Positions 53,040 through 62,648 of a stretch of 64,000 nt of DNA are shown here, in pieces. How positions within the stretch are numbered: the stretch's first letter is position 1; the number at the start of each line of letters is the position of its first letter. The stretch comes from Mycobacteriales bacterium (GTDB lineage: Bacteria; Actinomycetota; Actinomycetes; Mycobacteriales; SCTD01): NCBI GenBank assembly GCA_030697205.1, contig JAUYQP010000006.1, positions 1-64,000 on the forward strand, in the 5' to 3' direction. The notes beneath the pieces were generated by a model that saw only the letters and a program-made list of their open reading frames with translations, was not told the origin of the DNA and made no database searches. A program made the position numbers and the translations under genes.

Positions 53040-54398
53040 GTGACCCGCATCGCCATCATCGGAGGAGGCCCCGCCGGCTACGAGGCGGCGCTCGTCGCCG
53101 TCCAGCTCGGGGCGGAGGTGACGCTCGTCGAGCGCGACGGCGTCGGGGGCATGTGCGTGCTCGCCGACTGCGTCCCCAGCAAGACCCTCATCGCCACCAG
53201 CGACGCCATGACCGAGCTGTCGCAGGCCGACCGGGTCGGGGTCCACGCGACCGGCACCGTCGGGGTGGCTGTCGGCGAGGTGCACGCCCGGGTCAAGGCG
53301 CTCGCGCTCGCGCAGTCGGCCGACATCTCCGCGCGCCTCGTCCGCGAGGGCGTCCGCGTGCTGTCCGGCGCGGCCCGGCTCGACGGGCCGGGACAGGTGT
53401 CGGTCGACGGCGAGGTCGTCGCGGCCGACGTGGTCCTGCTGGCGGTGGGGGCCCACCCGCGGGTGCTGCCCGGGGCCGAGCCCGACGGTGAGCGCATCCT
53501 CGACTGGCGCCAGCTCTACGACCTGCCCGAGCTGCCGTCGCACCTGGTCGTCGTCGGGTCGGGTGTCACCGGCGCGGAGTTCGCGGCGGCCTACCTCGCG
53601 ATGGGGTGCCAGGTGACGCTGGTGTCCTCGCGCGAGCGGGTGCTGCCGTCGGAGGACGCTGACGCCGCCGAGCTGCTCCAGCAGGTCTTCACCCGGCGGG
53701 GCATGCACATCCAGCGAGGGCGGGCCGCATCCGTCGCGCGGGTCGGTGACGGTGTGGTCGTCACGCTCACCGACGGCACGGTCGTCGAGGGATCGCACGT
53801 CCTCATGACCGTCGGCTCGGTGCCCAACACCGCCGGCATGGGGCTCGAGGAGGCCGGGGTGACCCTCGACGAGGGCGGCTTCGTCAAGGTCGACCGGGTG
53901 TCGCGCACGACCGCCCCGGGCGTCTACGCCGCGGGCGACTGCACCGGCGTGCTCATGCTCGCCTCCGTCGCCGCCATGCAGGGGCGCATCGCGATGTGGC
54001 ACGCCCTCGGCGAGGCCGTCGCACCGCTCACCCTGTGGTCGGTGTCGTCCAACGTCTTCACCGACCCTGAGGTCGCCTCGGTCGGGGTGACCCAGCAGCA
54101 GGTCGACTCAGGGGTGCTGACCGCCCACGTCCTCAAGCTGCCGCTCGCGACCAACGCGCGCGCCAAGATGGAGGGCATCACCGACGGATTCGTGAAGCTG
54201 TTCTGCCGGCCCGGGTCCGGATCGGTGCTGGGCGGGGTCGTCGTCGCGCCGCACGCCAGCGAGCTGATCCTGTCGATCGCGCTCGCCGTGCAGAACGGGC
54301 TGACGGTGGACCAGGTGGCCCACACCTTCTCGATCTACCCGTCCCTGTCCGGGTCACTGACGGAGTCAGCGCGCCAGCTGATGCTGCACGGGGGGTGA
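53040..54398 (+). CDS. lpdA: LpdA-type NAD(P)H:quinone reductase flavoprotein
   Basis: 452-residue FAD protein of the pyridine nucleotide-disulfide family, closest to M. tuberculosis LpdA (Rv3303c): IIGGGPAGYEAALVA, HARVKALALAQSADI, GERILDWRQLYDLPELPSHLVVVGSGVTGAEF, ASVAAMQGRIAM and YPSLSGSLTESARQLM. LpdA reduces quinones and lacks lipoamide activity. Here the N-terminal motif is GGMCVLADCVPSK, so both cysteines of the redox CxxxxC are present, unlike my memory of Rv3303c. The C-terminal active-site His-Glu of true lipoamide dehydrogenases is replaced by YPSLSGS. GTG start with AAGGA upstream. Confidence 0.88.
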   Translation: MTRIAIIGGGPAGYEAALVAVQLGAEVTLVERDGVGGMCVLADCVPSKTLIATSDAMTELSQADRVGVHATGTVGVAVGEVHARVKALALAQSADISARLVREGVRVLSGAARLDGPGQVSVDGEVVAADVVLLAVGAHPRVLPGAEPDGERILDWRQLYDLPELPSHLVVVGSGVTGAEFAAAYLAMGCQVTLVSSRERVLPSEDADAAELLQQVFTRRGMHIQRGRAASVARVGDGVVVTLTDGTVVEGSHVLMTVGSVPNTAGMGLEEAGVTLDEGGFVKVDRVSRTTAPGVYAAGDCTGVLMLASVAAMQGRIAMWHALGEAVAPLTLWSVSSNVFTDPEVASVGVTQQQVDSGVLTAHVLKLPLATNARAKMEGITDGFVKLFCRPGSGSVLGGVVVAPHASELILSIALAVQNGLTVDQVAHTFSIYPSLSGSLTESARQLMLHGG

Positions 54399-54400
54399 CA

Positions 54401-54439
54401 CGAGATGATCACCATCGTTGCGTGATGGTGATCATCTCG
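54401..54439. repeat. Left hairpin of a short flanked element
   Basis: A perfect 16-base stem, cgagatgatcaccatc with its complement, and a seven-base loop. It begins two bases after the lpdA stop and could act as its terminator. The same stem sequence recurs at 54628-54664. Confidence 0.85.
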
Positions 54440-54627
54440 CGTGGGGCAACGGCGTGTCGTCGCGAGACGATCACCCACCGCTGAGCAGGAGAGGTACGCC
54501 GACCGCGCGGCCGCCAGCAGGCAGGCGGCGGCGGGGGGTCCGTGCGAGACCCGGACCGGCGGACGCGCTGCGTCGTACCCGTCTGAGGTGTCTGATCGTG
54601 TCGCGAGACGTCGCGGCGTGTCGTCGC
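54440..54627. repeat. Spacer between twin hairpins, with 25-base direct repeat
   Basis: The stretch between the hairpins holds a 25-base direct repeat (54451-54475 and 54615-54639, one mismatch; the second copy runs into the right hairpin). Short overlapping frames exist on both strands but look like by-products of the palindromes, so I call no gene. Confidence 0.7.
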
Positions 54628-54664
54628 GAGATGATCACCATCGCCCAACGATGGTGATCATCTC
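54628..54664. repeat. Right hairpin of a short flanked element
   Basis: A perfect 16-base stem around a five-base loop, sharing gatgatcaccatc with the left hairpin. Its last two bases lie inside the accA stop codon region (54663-54665), so it probably ends accA transcription. Confidence 0.85.
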
Positions 54665-56408
54665 AGTCCTTGATGTCGCAGAGGGTTGAGCCGGCGGTGA
54701 CGACCTCGCCGACGGCGGCGGACAGGCCGGTCACGGTGCCGGCCTTGTGGGCGTTGAGGGGCTGCTCCATCTTCATCGCCTCGAGCACGACGATGAGGTC
54801 ACCGGCCTCGACGGTCGCGCCGTCCTCGACGGCGACCTTGACGATGGTGCCCTGCATCGGTGAGGTGAGGGAGTCGCCCGACGCGGCGGCGCCGGCCTTG
54901 CGGCCACCGGCGGCGCGCTTGGCGGGGCCCTTCTTGGCGGGGCCTGCTGAGGCACCGAGACCGGCCGGCAGGGACACCTCGAGGCGCTTGCCGCCGACCT
55001 CGACGACGACGGTCTCGCGGGGCTCTGCGGCGTCGTCCGCGCCGGCGGCGGCGCCGAAGGGCTCGAGGTCGTTGTCGAACTCGGTCTCGATCCAGCGGTT
55101 GTGGACAGTGAAGGGCTCGGAGGTGAAGGCCGGGTCCCGGACCACCTTGCGGTGGAACGGGATGAGGGTGGCCATGCCGTCGACGACGAGCTCGTCGAGC
55201 GCCCGGGCGGAGCGCTGCAGCGCCTCCTCGCGGGTCGCACCGGTGACGATGAGCTTGGCGAGCAGCGAGTCGAAGGCGCCACCGATGACGTCGCCGGAGC
55301 CGACGCCGCTGTCGACGCGGACTCCGGGGCCCGAGGGCGCGACGAAGGTCGTGACGGTGCCGGGGGCGGGCAGGAAGCCGCGACCCGGGTCCTCGCCGTT
55401 GATGCGGAACTCGAAGGAGTGGCCGCGGGCGACCGGGTCGGTGATGTCGAGCGCCTCGCCCTGCGCGATGCGGAACTGCCACCGGACCAGGTCGACCCCG
55501 GTGACCTCCTCGGTGACGGGGTGCTCGACCTGCAGGCGGGTGTTGACCTCGAGGAAGCTGATCAGGCCGTCGGCGCCGACGAGGAACTCGCAGGTGCCGG
55601 CACCGACGTAGTCGGCCTCGCGGATGATGTCCTTGGACGCCTTGTAGAGCTGGTCGACCTGCTCCTGGGACAGGAACGGCGCGGGGGCCTCCTCGACGAC
55701 CTTCTGGTAGCGGCGCTGCAGCGAGCAGTCACGCGTGCTGACGACCACGACGTTGCCGTGGGTGTCGGCCAGCACCTGGGTCTCGACGTGGCGGGGCTTG
55801 TCGAGGTAGCGCTCCACGAAGCACTCGCCGCGACCGAAGGCGGCGACCGCCTCGCGCACGGCCGACTCGTAGAGCTCCGGCACCTCCTCCTTGGTGCGGG
55901 CGATCTTCAGCCCGCGACCGCCACCACCGAAGGCCGCCTTGATGGCGACCGGCAGGCCGTGCTCCTCCACGAAGGCGAGCACCTCCTCGACGCCCTTGAC
56001 GGGGTCGGCGGTGCCGGGCACGAGAGGCGCACCGATCTTCAGCGCGATGTGGCGCGCCGTGGTCTTGTCGCCGAGCGCCGCGATCGCGGCGGGGGACGGC
56101 CCGATCCAGGTCGCGCCGGCGTCGATGACGGCCTGGGCGAACTCGGCGTTTTCCGACAGGAAGCCGTAGCCGGGGTGCACCGCGTCGGCGCCGGAGTCGG
56201 CCAGCGCCTTGAGCACCTTGTCGATGCGCAGGTAGGAGTCACCCGGCGTCGTGCCGCCGAGGGCGTAGGCCTCGTCGGCGACGCGCACGTGCAGCGCGTC
56301 GAGATCGGGCTCGGCGTAGACGGCGACCGAGGTCAGGCCGGCGTCCTTGCAGGCGCGCGCGACACGGACGGCGATCTCGCCGCGGTTGGCGATCAGGACC
56401 TTGCGCAC
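54663..56408 (-). CDS. accA: Acyl-CoA carboxylase alpha subunit (biotin carboxylase + BCCP)
   Basis: 581-residue biotinylated subunit that carboxylates biotin with ATP and bicarbonate and carries it to the AccD-type beta subunit. Order: biotin carboxylase N-domain ([21 protein letters not shown]), ATP-grasp Gly loop [15 protein letters not shown] near residue 165, [18 protein letters not shown], a Pro/Ala linker, and the biotin-acceptor Lys in EAMKMEQP near residue 550. GTG at 56408 with GAGGGAG upstream. The beta and epsilon subunits lie at 60025-61835 on the same strand. It would use the propionyl-CoA and acetyl-CoA that sterol side chains release. Confidence 0.95.
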   Translation of the reverse strand: MRKVLIANRGEIAVRVARACKDAGLTSVAVYAEPDLDALHVRVADEAYALGGTTPGDSYLRIDKVLKALADSGADAVHPGYGFLSENAEFAQAVIDAGATWIGPSPAAIAALGDKTTARHIALKIGAPLVPGTADPVKGVEEVLAFVEEHGLPVAIKAAFGGGGRGLKIARTKEEVPELYESAVREAVAAFGRGECFVERYLDKPRHVETQVLADTHGNVVVVSTRDCSLQRRYQKVVEEAPAPFLSQEQVDQLYKASKDIIREADYVGAGTCEFLVGADGLISFLEVNTRLQVEHPVTEEVTGVDLVRWQFRIAQGEALDITDPVARGHSFEFRINGEDPGRGFLPAPGTVTTFVAPSGPGVRVDSGVGSGDVIGGAFDSLLAKLIVTGATREEALQRSARALDELVVDGMATLIPFHRKVVRDPAFTSEPFTVHNRWIETEFDNDLEPFGAAAGADDAAEPRETVVVEVGGKRLEVSLPAGLGASAGPAKKGPAKRAAGGRKAGAAASGDSLTSPMQGTIVKVAVEDGATVEAGDLIVVLEAMKMEQPLNAHKAGTVTGLSAAVGEVVTAGSTLCDIKD

Positions 56409-56646
56409 GTGACTCCCTCGTCGTACCGGTCTCGCGAGCCTAGCGAGCAGGTGGAGCGCGCTGACGGGCTGGTCACTCCGGGTCACCCCAGAAGCCCTCG
56501 CTCCGGCGGAACCGGACGCCCCGCTGGCCCTTGTCACGGAGGGTCACCGACCGACACAGCCCGGTCGGGCCATGGCGGCTGCGAGTCCTCGGGACGAGCC
56601 TTTCCCGCGCCATCGGTCACTGCCCGGCTACGGCGAAGGAGCCGTC

Positions 56647-58731
56647 ATGAGCCAGAACCCGTCCCGCGCCCGGGCGTCGTGGCGCAGCCGCGTCGGACTG
56701 CCACCCGCACTCGCGGGCCTGGTGCTAGCCGGGGCCGCAGTGGGCACCTCGGGCGCCGCGGTCGCCAACGAGTGGGGCCTCACGGGCAGCCAGTTCCAGA
56801 GCAAGGACGGCAACGCGGTCGTGGAGACGACGGGGCCGGCGCCGACCAACACGACGCCCTGGGGCACGAAGGACTGGAACAGCCTGAACACCTTCCAGGG
56901 GACGGCCGCCAACGCCTCCACGGCGTTGGTGCAGGTCGACCAGCCGTCTGGCTCTGGCGACGACAGCTTCGGCAACGGCACGAAGGAGGACACCCCGGTC
57001 CCCTCCGTCGTCGCGGGCTCCATCCCGCCCAACAAGAGCGACCTGCTCGAGTTCGGCTCGTGGGTCGAGCGCAACGCCGACGGGCAGTTCCTGCACCTGT
57101 TCTGGTCGCGGGTCCAGGAGCCGAGCGGGACGACGAACATGGACTTCGAGCTCAACGCGAAGACCTGTCCGACGGTCGCATCCGGCAAGAACCGCGACGA
57201 CTGCTCGGCCAACGGCGTGACGCCGACGCGGAGCACCAACGACCTCCTCATCACCTACGACCTCGCTCGCGGCGGCACCACAGCCTCCATCGGGCTGAAG
57301 AAGTGGGACGGCTCGCAGTGGGTCGCGGACTCGCTCGCCGCCGACAAGGCCCTCGGGTCCATCAACTCGGACGCCGTGACCTCGACGCTGACCGGTCGGA
57401 CCTACAGCGCGCGGACCTTCGGCGAGGCCTCGATCGACCTCTCGGAGATCTTCGTGGCCGGGTCCTGCAGCTCGCTCGGGTCGGCCTACCTCAAGAGCCG
57501 GTCGTCGGACTCCTTCACCTCGGCGGTCAAGGACTTCGTGCGACCTGCGGGTGTCGACATCTCGAACTGCGGCCGGCTGGTGCTGCTGAAGACCGACGGC
57601 ACCGACCCGCTGGACGGCGCGGCCTTCACGATCTCCCCGGCCAACCAGGCCGGGACGACCCAGATGACGGACCTGGGTGGAGGTCGCTTCTGCATCGACA
57701 AGCTCTTCTACGGCACGGCGTACTCGATCACGGAGTCGACCACGCCCGGCGGCTACGACGGCGACGACGCCATCCCGTCGTTCACCCCGACCGAGGCGAG
57801 CAACGCCGGTGCGTGCAGCACGGTGACCGCCACGACACCACCTGCCGTGACGGTGGCCAACGAGCGGCTGCTCGGCTCGCTGCTCGTCACGAAGGTCGAC
57901 CCGGCGGGCGCGCTGCTCGGCGGGGCGGCGTTCAGCTACACGTCGGACGACGACGCCACCGTGACCGGGACCGTGGCGGCCACGAGCGTGGCCGGGGTGC
58001 ACTGCGTCGACGACCTGGTCCCGGGCAGCTACACGATCAGCGAGACCACGCCACCCGCCGGCTACTCGACCGCCAGTGACGGCACCGCGACGGTGACCGC
58101 TGGCGACGACTGCGCGACCCGGATCGCCGACGCCCAGGAGGCGGCCGGTGAGGGCACCGTCGACTGGGGGGAGAACCTCGAGGTCACGGACAACCCCGCG
58201 CCCGGCACGATCAACGTCTCGAAGAGCGACGATGACGGCGGCGCGATGGCCGGCATCGGCTTCACGCTCTACGTCGACGCCGACACGAGCGGCACGTGGG
58301 AGACGACAGAGACGACCCTCGGCATCGCCCAGCAACTCACGGGTGCGGACGGCACGACCAGCTTCGCGAGCGTGCCGCTGGGCTCCTACTGCGTCGTCGA
58401 GACCTTGGGCCGGAGCGGTTACGCCGTAGCAGCGCCGCGGTGCGTCACAGTCGGGCTGGGGACGACATCAGCCGGCCAGACGACCAACCTGGAGTTCACC
58501 AACACCCAGCTCCACAAGGTGATCGTGTTGGTCTGCCACCAGGGCACGGCGACCCTCGTCGCCGGGACGGCGTCCACCGGTCCCGGCAGCACGGACGACG
58601 TCACCACCGCCGTGACCGGCGACCTGCCGAGCGGCGTCACCGGGGCGCAGTTGTGCGGCCTGCCTGGGACCAGCGGTCTGTCACACACGTCCGACCCGAC
58701 GGTGAGCGTCGACATCCCGAGCCACCAGTAG
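56647..58731 (+). CDS. Secreted SpaA-like (prealbumin-fold) surface protein
   Basis: 694-residue exported protein with a signal peptide (cleavage near residue 38, AAVANEW). An N-terminal domain of about 300 residues is followed by three or more SpaA/Cna-B-like prealbumin repeats, recognised by LVLLKTDGTDPLDGAAFTIS, LLVTKVDPAGALLGGAAFSY and INVSKSDDDGGAMAGIGFTLY, each with a later YSITE/YTISE/YCVVE strand. No LPxTG, no C-terminal membrane segment and no lipobox are seen, so it may be released or held by another route. ATG at 56647 with GAAGGAG. Divergent from accA and convergent with the metalloprotease. Confidence 0.85.
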   Translation: MSQNPSRARASWRSRVGLPPALAGLVLAGAAVGTSGAAVANEWGLTGSQFQSKDGNAVVETTGPAPTNTTPWGTKDWNSLNTFQGTAANASTALVQVDQPSGSGDDSFGNGTKEDTPVPSVVAGSIPPNKSDLLEFGSWVERNADGQFLHLFWSRVQEPSGTTNMDFELNAKTCPTVASGKNRDDCSANGVTPTRSTNDLLITYDLARGGTTASIGLKKWDGSQWVADSLAADKALGSINSDAVTSTLTGRTYSARTFGEASIDLSEIFVAGSCSSLGSAYLKSRSSDSFTSAVKDFVRPAGVDISNCGRLVLLKTDGTDPLDGAAFTISPANQAGTTQMTDLGGGRFCIDKLFYGTAYSITESTTPGGYDGDDAIPSFTPTEASNAGACSTVTATTPPAVTVANERLLGSLLVTKVDPAGALLGGAAFSYTSDDDATVTGTVAATSVAGVHCVDDLVPGSYTISETTPPAGYSTASDGTATVTAGDDCATRIADAQEAAGEGTVDWGENLEVTDNPAPGTINVSKSDDDGGAMAGIGFTLYVDADTSGTWETTETTLGIAQQLTGADGTTSFASVPLGSYCVVETLGRSGYAVAAPRCVTVGLGTTSAGQTTNLEFTNTQLHKVIVLVCHQGTATLVAGTASTGPGSTDDVTTAVTGDLPSGVTGAQLCGLPGTSGLSHTSDPTVSVDIPSHQ

Positions 58732-58739
58732 GGGTCGAC

Positions 58740-58773
58740 CGGCCCGGGGCGTCCGAGTGGTCGCCCCGGGCCG
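58740..58773. terminator. Terminator hairpin between convergent secreted-protein genes
   Basis: cggcccggggcg (58740-58751) pairs perfectly with 58762-58773 around a ten-base loop. It lies nine bases after the SpaA-like gene stop and 12 bases beyond the metalloprotease stop, so it can serve both. Confidence 0.8.
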
Positions 58774-58785
58774 CGTCGTGCGGGA

Positions 58786-59895
58786 TCAGCAGCGGCGGCA
58801 CTTCTTGCCCGACGTCGGCGTGGGCGACGTGACCGACGCAGTGGCCGTCGGGGAAGGACTCGCCGACGGGCTGGTCGACGGAGCGGGGGAGGGAGTCGCT
58901 GACGGGGAGGCGGTGGGCTCCACCGCCACCGTGCCCGTGCTGAACGCGCCCACGAGGTAGTCCCGCAGCCCGGGGACCGACGCGGCCGGGGGCAGGTCGC
59001 GGTTGGACTGGGGCGCCGCCGCGGCTGTCGGGGATCCGAGCAGCTGGCGGTAGTCCTCGGCCACGAGCTCTCGAGGGCTCCACGCGTCGCTGCCCAGACG
59101 GGGGTCGCCGGTGAGGCCGCGCGCGTCCAGGTAGCCCGCGAGAGTCGGGTCCTGCTGCACGAGATGGGCCCGGTAGAGCGACCAGGCGTGGCCGTACTCG
59201 TGCGAGAGCGTCGTGTCCCCTCCGTCGAGCCACGACAGCCAGGTGACGCCCACCGTGGCGCGGAAGCTCGTGTAGCGCCCGCCGCTGGAGCCGATCGAGG
59301 TCGACGTCGTGCTGGACGACGCGAGGTCGAAGCGGACCACCGTCGTCGCGGCCTCGGCACCCACCGCGCCCGCAGACCCGCGCAGGATCGCGTCGTAGAG
59401 CTCGCGGGCGGTGACGACGTCGTCGTAGCTCTCGACCCGCAGGCCTTCGGGGCCGGTGAAGGCGCTGATGGGCGACCCCGCCGTGGTCGACCGGACGATG
59501 GGGCGCCAGCCGAAGTCGGCGGTGGTGGGGCCGTCCACGACGACCTGCCGGGAGGCGCGCAGGTCGGCCGTGGTGCTCACCAGGTCCGCGCGCAGCCCCC
59601 ACCACGAGGTAGGTGCGTAGGCGACCCGATAGCTGCCACCCGGCAGGTCGGCGAACACGTAGCGGCCGGCGCTGTCGGTGACCGCGTTGCGCAGGTAGGT
59701 CCCGTCCGTGGCGTAGAGGTAGACCTTGTCGCCCGAGCGCAGCGACTCGCCGGCGTCCAGCGCTGCGTCGCGGTCGGCGTCGAGGAAGGCGGTACCGGAC
59801 AACGTGCCCGAGGCTGCCGAGGCCGGCACGGCCCAGGCCCCCACGGCGAGGGCGGTGGCGGCGAACGCGACGGCGACGGTCCTGGCGCGAGTCAT
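58786..59895 (-). CDS. Secreted SdrD_B-domain HExxH metalloprotease-like protein
   Basis: 369 residues. Signal peptide ends near residue 27 (PASAASG). An SdrD B-like domain follows (about 30-130: GTAFLDADRDAALDAGE and GRYVFADLPGGSYRVAY). Then comes a zinc-protease-like region with HEYGH at 232-236 and a Glu-Asp in LVAEDYRQLL near 280 as a possible third ligand. The C-terminal 45 residues are a Pro/Thr/Ser tail ending KKCRRC. It resembles no protease family I can name. ATG at 59895. It is convergent with the SpaA-like gene, which suggests a related job at the cell surface. Confidence 0.75.
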   Translation of the reverse strand: MTRARTVAVAFAATALAVGAWAVPASAASGTLSGTAFLDADRDAALDAGESLRSGDKVYLYATDGTYLRNAVTDSAGRYVFADLPGGSYRVAYAPTSWWGLRADLVSTTADLRASRQVVVDGPTTADFGWRPIVRSTTAGSPISAFTGPEGLRVESYDDVVTARELYDAILRGSAGAVGAEAATTVVRFDLASSSTTSTSIGSSGGRYTSFRATVGVTWLSWLDGGDTTLSHEYGHAWSLYRAHLVQQDPTLAGYLDARGLTGDPRLGSDAWSPRELVAEDYRQLLGSPTAAAAPQSNRDLPPAASVPGLRDYLVGAFSTGTVAVEPTASPSATPSPAPSTSPSASPSPTATASVTSPTPTSGKKCRRC

Positions 59896-60024
59896 ACCTC
59901 GGAGGTCGGGCCGATCCCGCCGGTGGTTGAGAAACCACGAGAGCAGGACGCACCGAACGCCCCTCAGCGCCCGGAAGGTCGTCGAGCAGAACGGACCAGC
60001 CCGCCTGCTCCCGGCAGGTCTGAC

Positions 60025-60240
60025 TCAGCCCGGCAGACCGGACGCCCTCCAGGCGCCCGGGCCGTGGGGCAGCGGGTGGCGCAGCAGCGACTCCCTGGAG
60101 GCCCAGCGCGAGGTCGACGCGGGCTCGTCCTCGACCGCGCCGCCGCGTGACGACACGACCGCGATGAGCGCCGCGAGCTCCTCCGGGGACGGAGCCCCGC
60201 GCACGACCCGCAGCAGGGGGGAGGGCACGGGATCGGTCAC
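60025..60240 (-). CDS. accE: Acyl-CoA carboxylase epsilon subunit
   Basis: 71-residue AccE-type subunit, which in actinobacteria binds the AccD component and raises carboxylase activity. The recognisable core is [18 protein letters not shown] followed by a Trp-containing basic tail ([21 protein letters not shown]). The GTG start overlaps the accD stop as GTGA, so the two are made together. Length and position downstream of accD are normal for the family. Confidence 0.88.
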   Translation of the reverse strand: MTDPVPSPLLRVVRGAPSPEELAALIAVVSSRGGAVEDEPASTSRWASRESLLRHPLPHGPGAWRASGLPG

Positions 60241-61835
60241 AGCGGGATGTTCCCGTGCTTCTTCGGCGGCAGCGACTGGCGCTTCCCGCGCAGCACGCGC
60301 AGCGCCTTCGCGACCTCGCGGCGGGTCTGTGAGGGCTCGATGACGGCGTCGACGAAGCCGCGTTCGGCCGCGATGTAGGGCGTCGCGAAGGTGTCCTCGT
60401 ACTGCTGGATGAACTCCGCGCGGGTCGCGTCGGGGTCTTCCGACGCCGCGATCTCCTTGCGGCGGATGATGTTGACCGCGCCCTGCGCGCCGACGACCGC
60501 GACCTGCGCGGTCGGCCAGGCGAGGTTGACGTCGGCGCCGAGGTGCTTGGAGCCCATGACGACGTAGGCGCCGCCGTAGGCCTTGCGGGTGATGACGGTG
60601 ACCTTCGGGACGGTCGCCTCGGAGTAGGCGTAGAGCAGCTTGGCGCCGCGCCGGATGATGCCGGCGTGCTCCTGGCCGACGCCCGGGAGGAAGCCCGGCA
60701 CGTCGCAGAAGGTGAGGATCGGGATCCCGAAGGCGTCGCAGGTGCGCACGAAGCGCGCGGCCTTCTCGGAGGCGTCGATGTCAAGGGTGCCGGCGAAGTG
60801 CATCGGGTTGTTGCCGACGACACCGACGCTGCGGCCCTCGACGCGGCCGAAGCCGACCGTGATGCTCTGCGCCCACAGCTCCTGCACCTCGAGGAACTCG
60901 CCGTCGTCGAGGACGTGCTCGATGACGCGGTGCATGTCGTAGGGCGCGTTGTTGCTGTCCGGGATGAAGGTGTCGAGCTCGAGGTCGAGCTCCTCCCCCA
61001 GCGCGTCGACCCCGTTGTAGACCGGCGGCTCGGACAGGTTGTTGGACGGTAGGTAGGACAGCAGCGCCTTCGCGAGCTCGAGCGCCTCCTCCTCGTCGTG
61101 GCTCATGAAGTGCGCGACGCCGGACTTGGAGTTGTGGGCGCGCGCACCGCCGAGGTCCTCGATGGTGATGTCCTCGCCGGTGACCGTCTTGATGACGTCG
61201 GGACCGGTGATCATCATCGCGGACGAGCCGTCGACCATGAGGTTGAAGTCGGTGAGGGCGGGGCTGTAGACGTGGCCGCCTGCGCAGTTGCCGAGGATCA
61301 GCGAGATCTGCGGGACGACACCGGAGGCCATGACGTTGCGGTAGAAGATGTCGCCGTACAGCGCCAGGCCCATGATCCCCTCCTGGATCCGGGCACCCGA
61401 CCCCTCGTTGATGCCGACAACCGGGATGCCGGTCTTCAGCGCGAGGTCCATGACCTTGACGATCTTCTCGCCGTAGACCTCGCCCAGCGCCCCGCCGAAG
61501 ACGGTCGCGTCCTGGCTGAAGACCGCGACCGGCCGGCCGTCGACCGTGCCGAAGCCGGTGATGACGCCGTCGCCGGTCGGGCGGTTCTTCTCCAGCCCGA
61601 AGTCGCGGGCGCGGTGGCGCGCGAGCGCGTCGGTCTCGGTGAAGGAGTCGGGATCCAGGAAGGCCTCGATGCGCTCGCGCGCGGTGCGCTTGCCGGCGGC
61701 GCGGCGCTTCTCGAGCGCGGCCTCGCTCCCGGCATGCAGCGCGGCGTCGTTGCGGCGGCGCAGCTCGGCCAGCTTGCCGGCGGTCGTGTGGACGTCGGGA
61801 GCGCCCTCGGGCGTCTCCAGCGGCTCAGCGGTCAC
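60237..61835 (-). CDS. accD: Acyl-CoA carboxylase beta subunit (carboxyltransferase)
   Basis: 532-residue carboxyltransferase that moves CO2 from biotin to acetyl-CoA or propionyl-CoA. Blocks: [18 protein letters not shown], the N-domain oxyanion Gly pair [27 protein letters not shown], and the C-domain [40 protein letters not shown]. The substrate-size position reads [10 protein letters not shown]; Streptomyces PccB (propionyl-specific) has Asp and AccB has Ile there in my recollection, so Val may allow both substrates. GTG at 61835, divergent from birA by 39 bases. Confidence 0.94.
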   Translation of the reverse strand: MTAEPLETPEGAPDVHTTAGKLAELRRRNDAALHAGSEAALEKRRAAGKRTARERIEAFLDPDSFTETDALARHRARDFGLEKNRPTGDGVITGFGTVDGRPVAVFSQDATVFGGALGEVYGEKIVKVMDLALKTGIPVVGINEGSGARIQEGIMGLALYGDIFYRNVMASGVVPQISLILGNCAGGHVYSPALTDFNLMVDGSSAMMITGPDVIKTVTGEDITIEDLGGARAHNSKSGVAHFMSHDEEEALELAKALLSYLPSNNLSEPPVYNGVDALGEELDLELDTFIPDSNNAPYDMHRVIEHVLDDGEFLEVQELWAQSITVGFGRVEGRSVGVVGNNPMHFAGTLDIDASEKAARFVRTCDAFGIPILTFCDVPGFLPGVGQEHAGIIRRGAKLLYAYSEATVPKVTVITRKAYGGAYVVMGSKHLGADVNLAWPTAQVAVVGAQGAVNIIRRKEIAASEDPDATRAEFIQQYEDTFATPYIAAERGFVDAVIEPSQTRREVAKALRVLRGKRQSLPPKKHGNIPL

Positions 61836-61874
61836 ACGCGCAGGCTACCGAGCCGCGTGCGCGAGGATGACGGG

Positions 61875-62648
61875 GTGTACGGAGACCTCGACCGCCCCCC
61901 GCTCTCCGCCTCCGTGCTCACCCGCGCCCTGGAGCCCGACGGCTGGCAGGTGGAGGTGCTCGCCGAGACCGGCTCGACCAACGCGGTGGTGGGGGACAGG
62001 GCCAGAGCGGGTACGCCGCAGGGCCTCGTCGTCGTCGCCGAGTCCCAGACGGCCGGGCGCGGCCGCCTCGACCGGACGTGGGTCTCGCCGCCGCGCGCCG
62101 GCCTCACCTTCTCGGCGCTGCTGCGGCCTGGTCTGCCGCCGGTCGACCTCCCCTGGGTGCCGCTGCTCAGCGGGGTCGCGGTCGCGCGGGCGTTGCGGGA
62201 GCACACCGGTGTCGACGCTGTCCTCAAGTGGCCCAACGACGTGCTGGTCGACGGGCGCAAGCTCTGCGGCCTGCTCGCGGAGGTGCCGGTCGAGGGCGCC
62301 GTCGTGGTCGGCATCGGCCTCAACGTCACGACCCGGGCCGAGGAGCTGCCGCACGAGCAGGCCACGTCGCTGCAGCTCGAGGGGGCGGAGGTGCTCGACC
62401 GCGACACCCTGCTGCGGGCGGTCCTGCGCTCGCTGACCGACGTGCTCGCCCTGCTGCGCGACGACCGCGCGGCCGCCTTCTCGGCGTACCGCGCCCTGTG
62501 CTCGACGCTCGGGACCGAGGTGCGGGTGGAGCGGCCCGACGGTGACAGCGGCACCGGTGTGGCCGAGCAGGTGGACGACCTCGGGCGGCTCGTCGTCGCC
62601 GGCGTCGCCCACAGCGCCGGCGACGTCGTGCACGTCAGACGACCGTGA
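61875..62648 (+). CDS. birA: Biotin-protein ligase BirA
   Basis: 257-residue ligase that activates biotin with ATP and attaches it to the BCCP Lys (here AccA). Motifs: ETGSTN near residue 33, biotin-binding loop GRGRLDRTW near 62-70, and KWPNDVLVDGRKLCGLL with the catalytic Lys. A C-terminal SH3-like domain (VAGVAHSAGDVVHV) ends it. There is no N-terminal DNA-binding domain, as usual in actinobacteria. GTG at 61875 with GAGGA eight bases upstream. Divergent from accD, a typical arrangement. The 3' end overlaps the convergent GerMN gene by 14 bases. Confidence 0.93.
   Translation: MYGDLDRPPLSASVLTRALEPDGWQVEVLAETGSTNAVVGDRARAGTPQGLVVVAESQTAGRGRLDRTWVSPPRAGLTFSALLRPGLPPVDLPWVPLLSGVAVARALREHTGVDAVLKWPNDVLVDGRKLCGLLAEVPVEGAVVVGIGLNVTTRAEELPHEQATSLQLEGAEVLDRDTLLRAVLRSLTDVLALLRDDRAAAFSAYRALCSTLGTEVRVERPDGDSGTGVAEQVDDLGRLVVAGVAHSAGDVVHVRRP

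Noticed and set aside
54409-54657. Short frames of about 79 codons on both strands of the twin-hairpin element
   Set aside because: They mirror each other because the element is palindromic and lack ribosome sites and protein-like composition.
55101-58079. A 992-codon open frame on the plus strand across accA and the SpaA-like gene
   Set aside because: Its first part is antisense to accA and the second overlaps the SpaA-like gene in the wrong frame; it has no recognisable domain.
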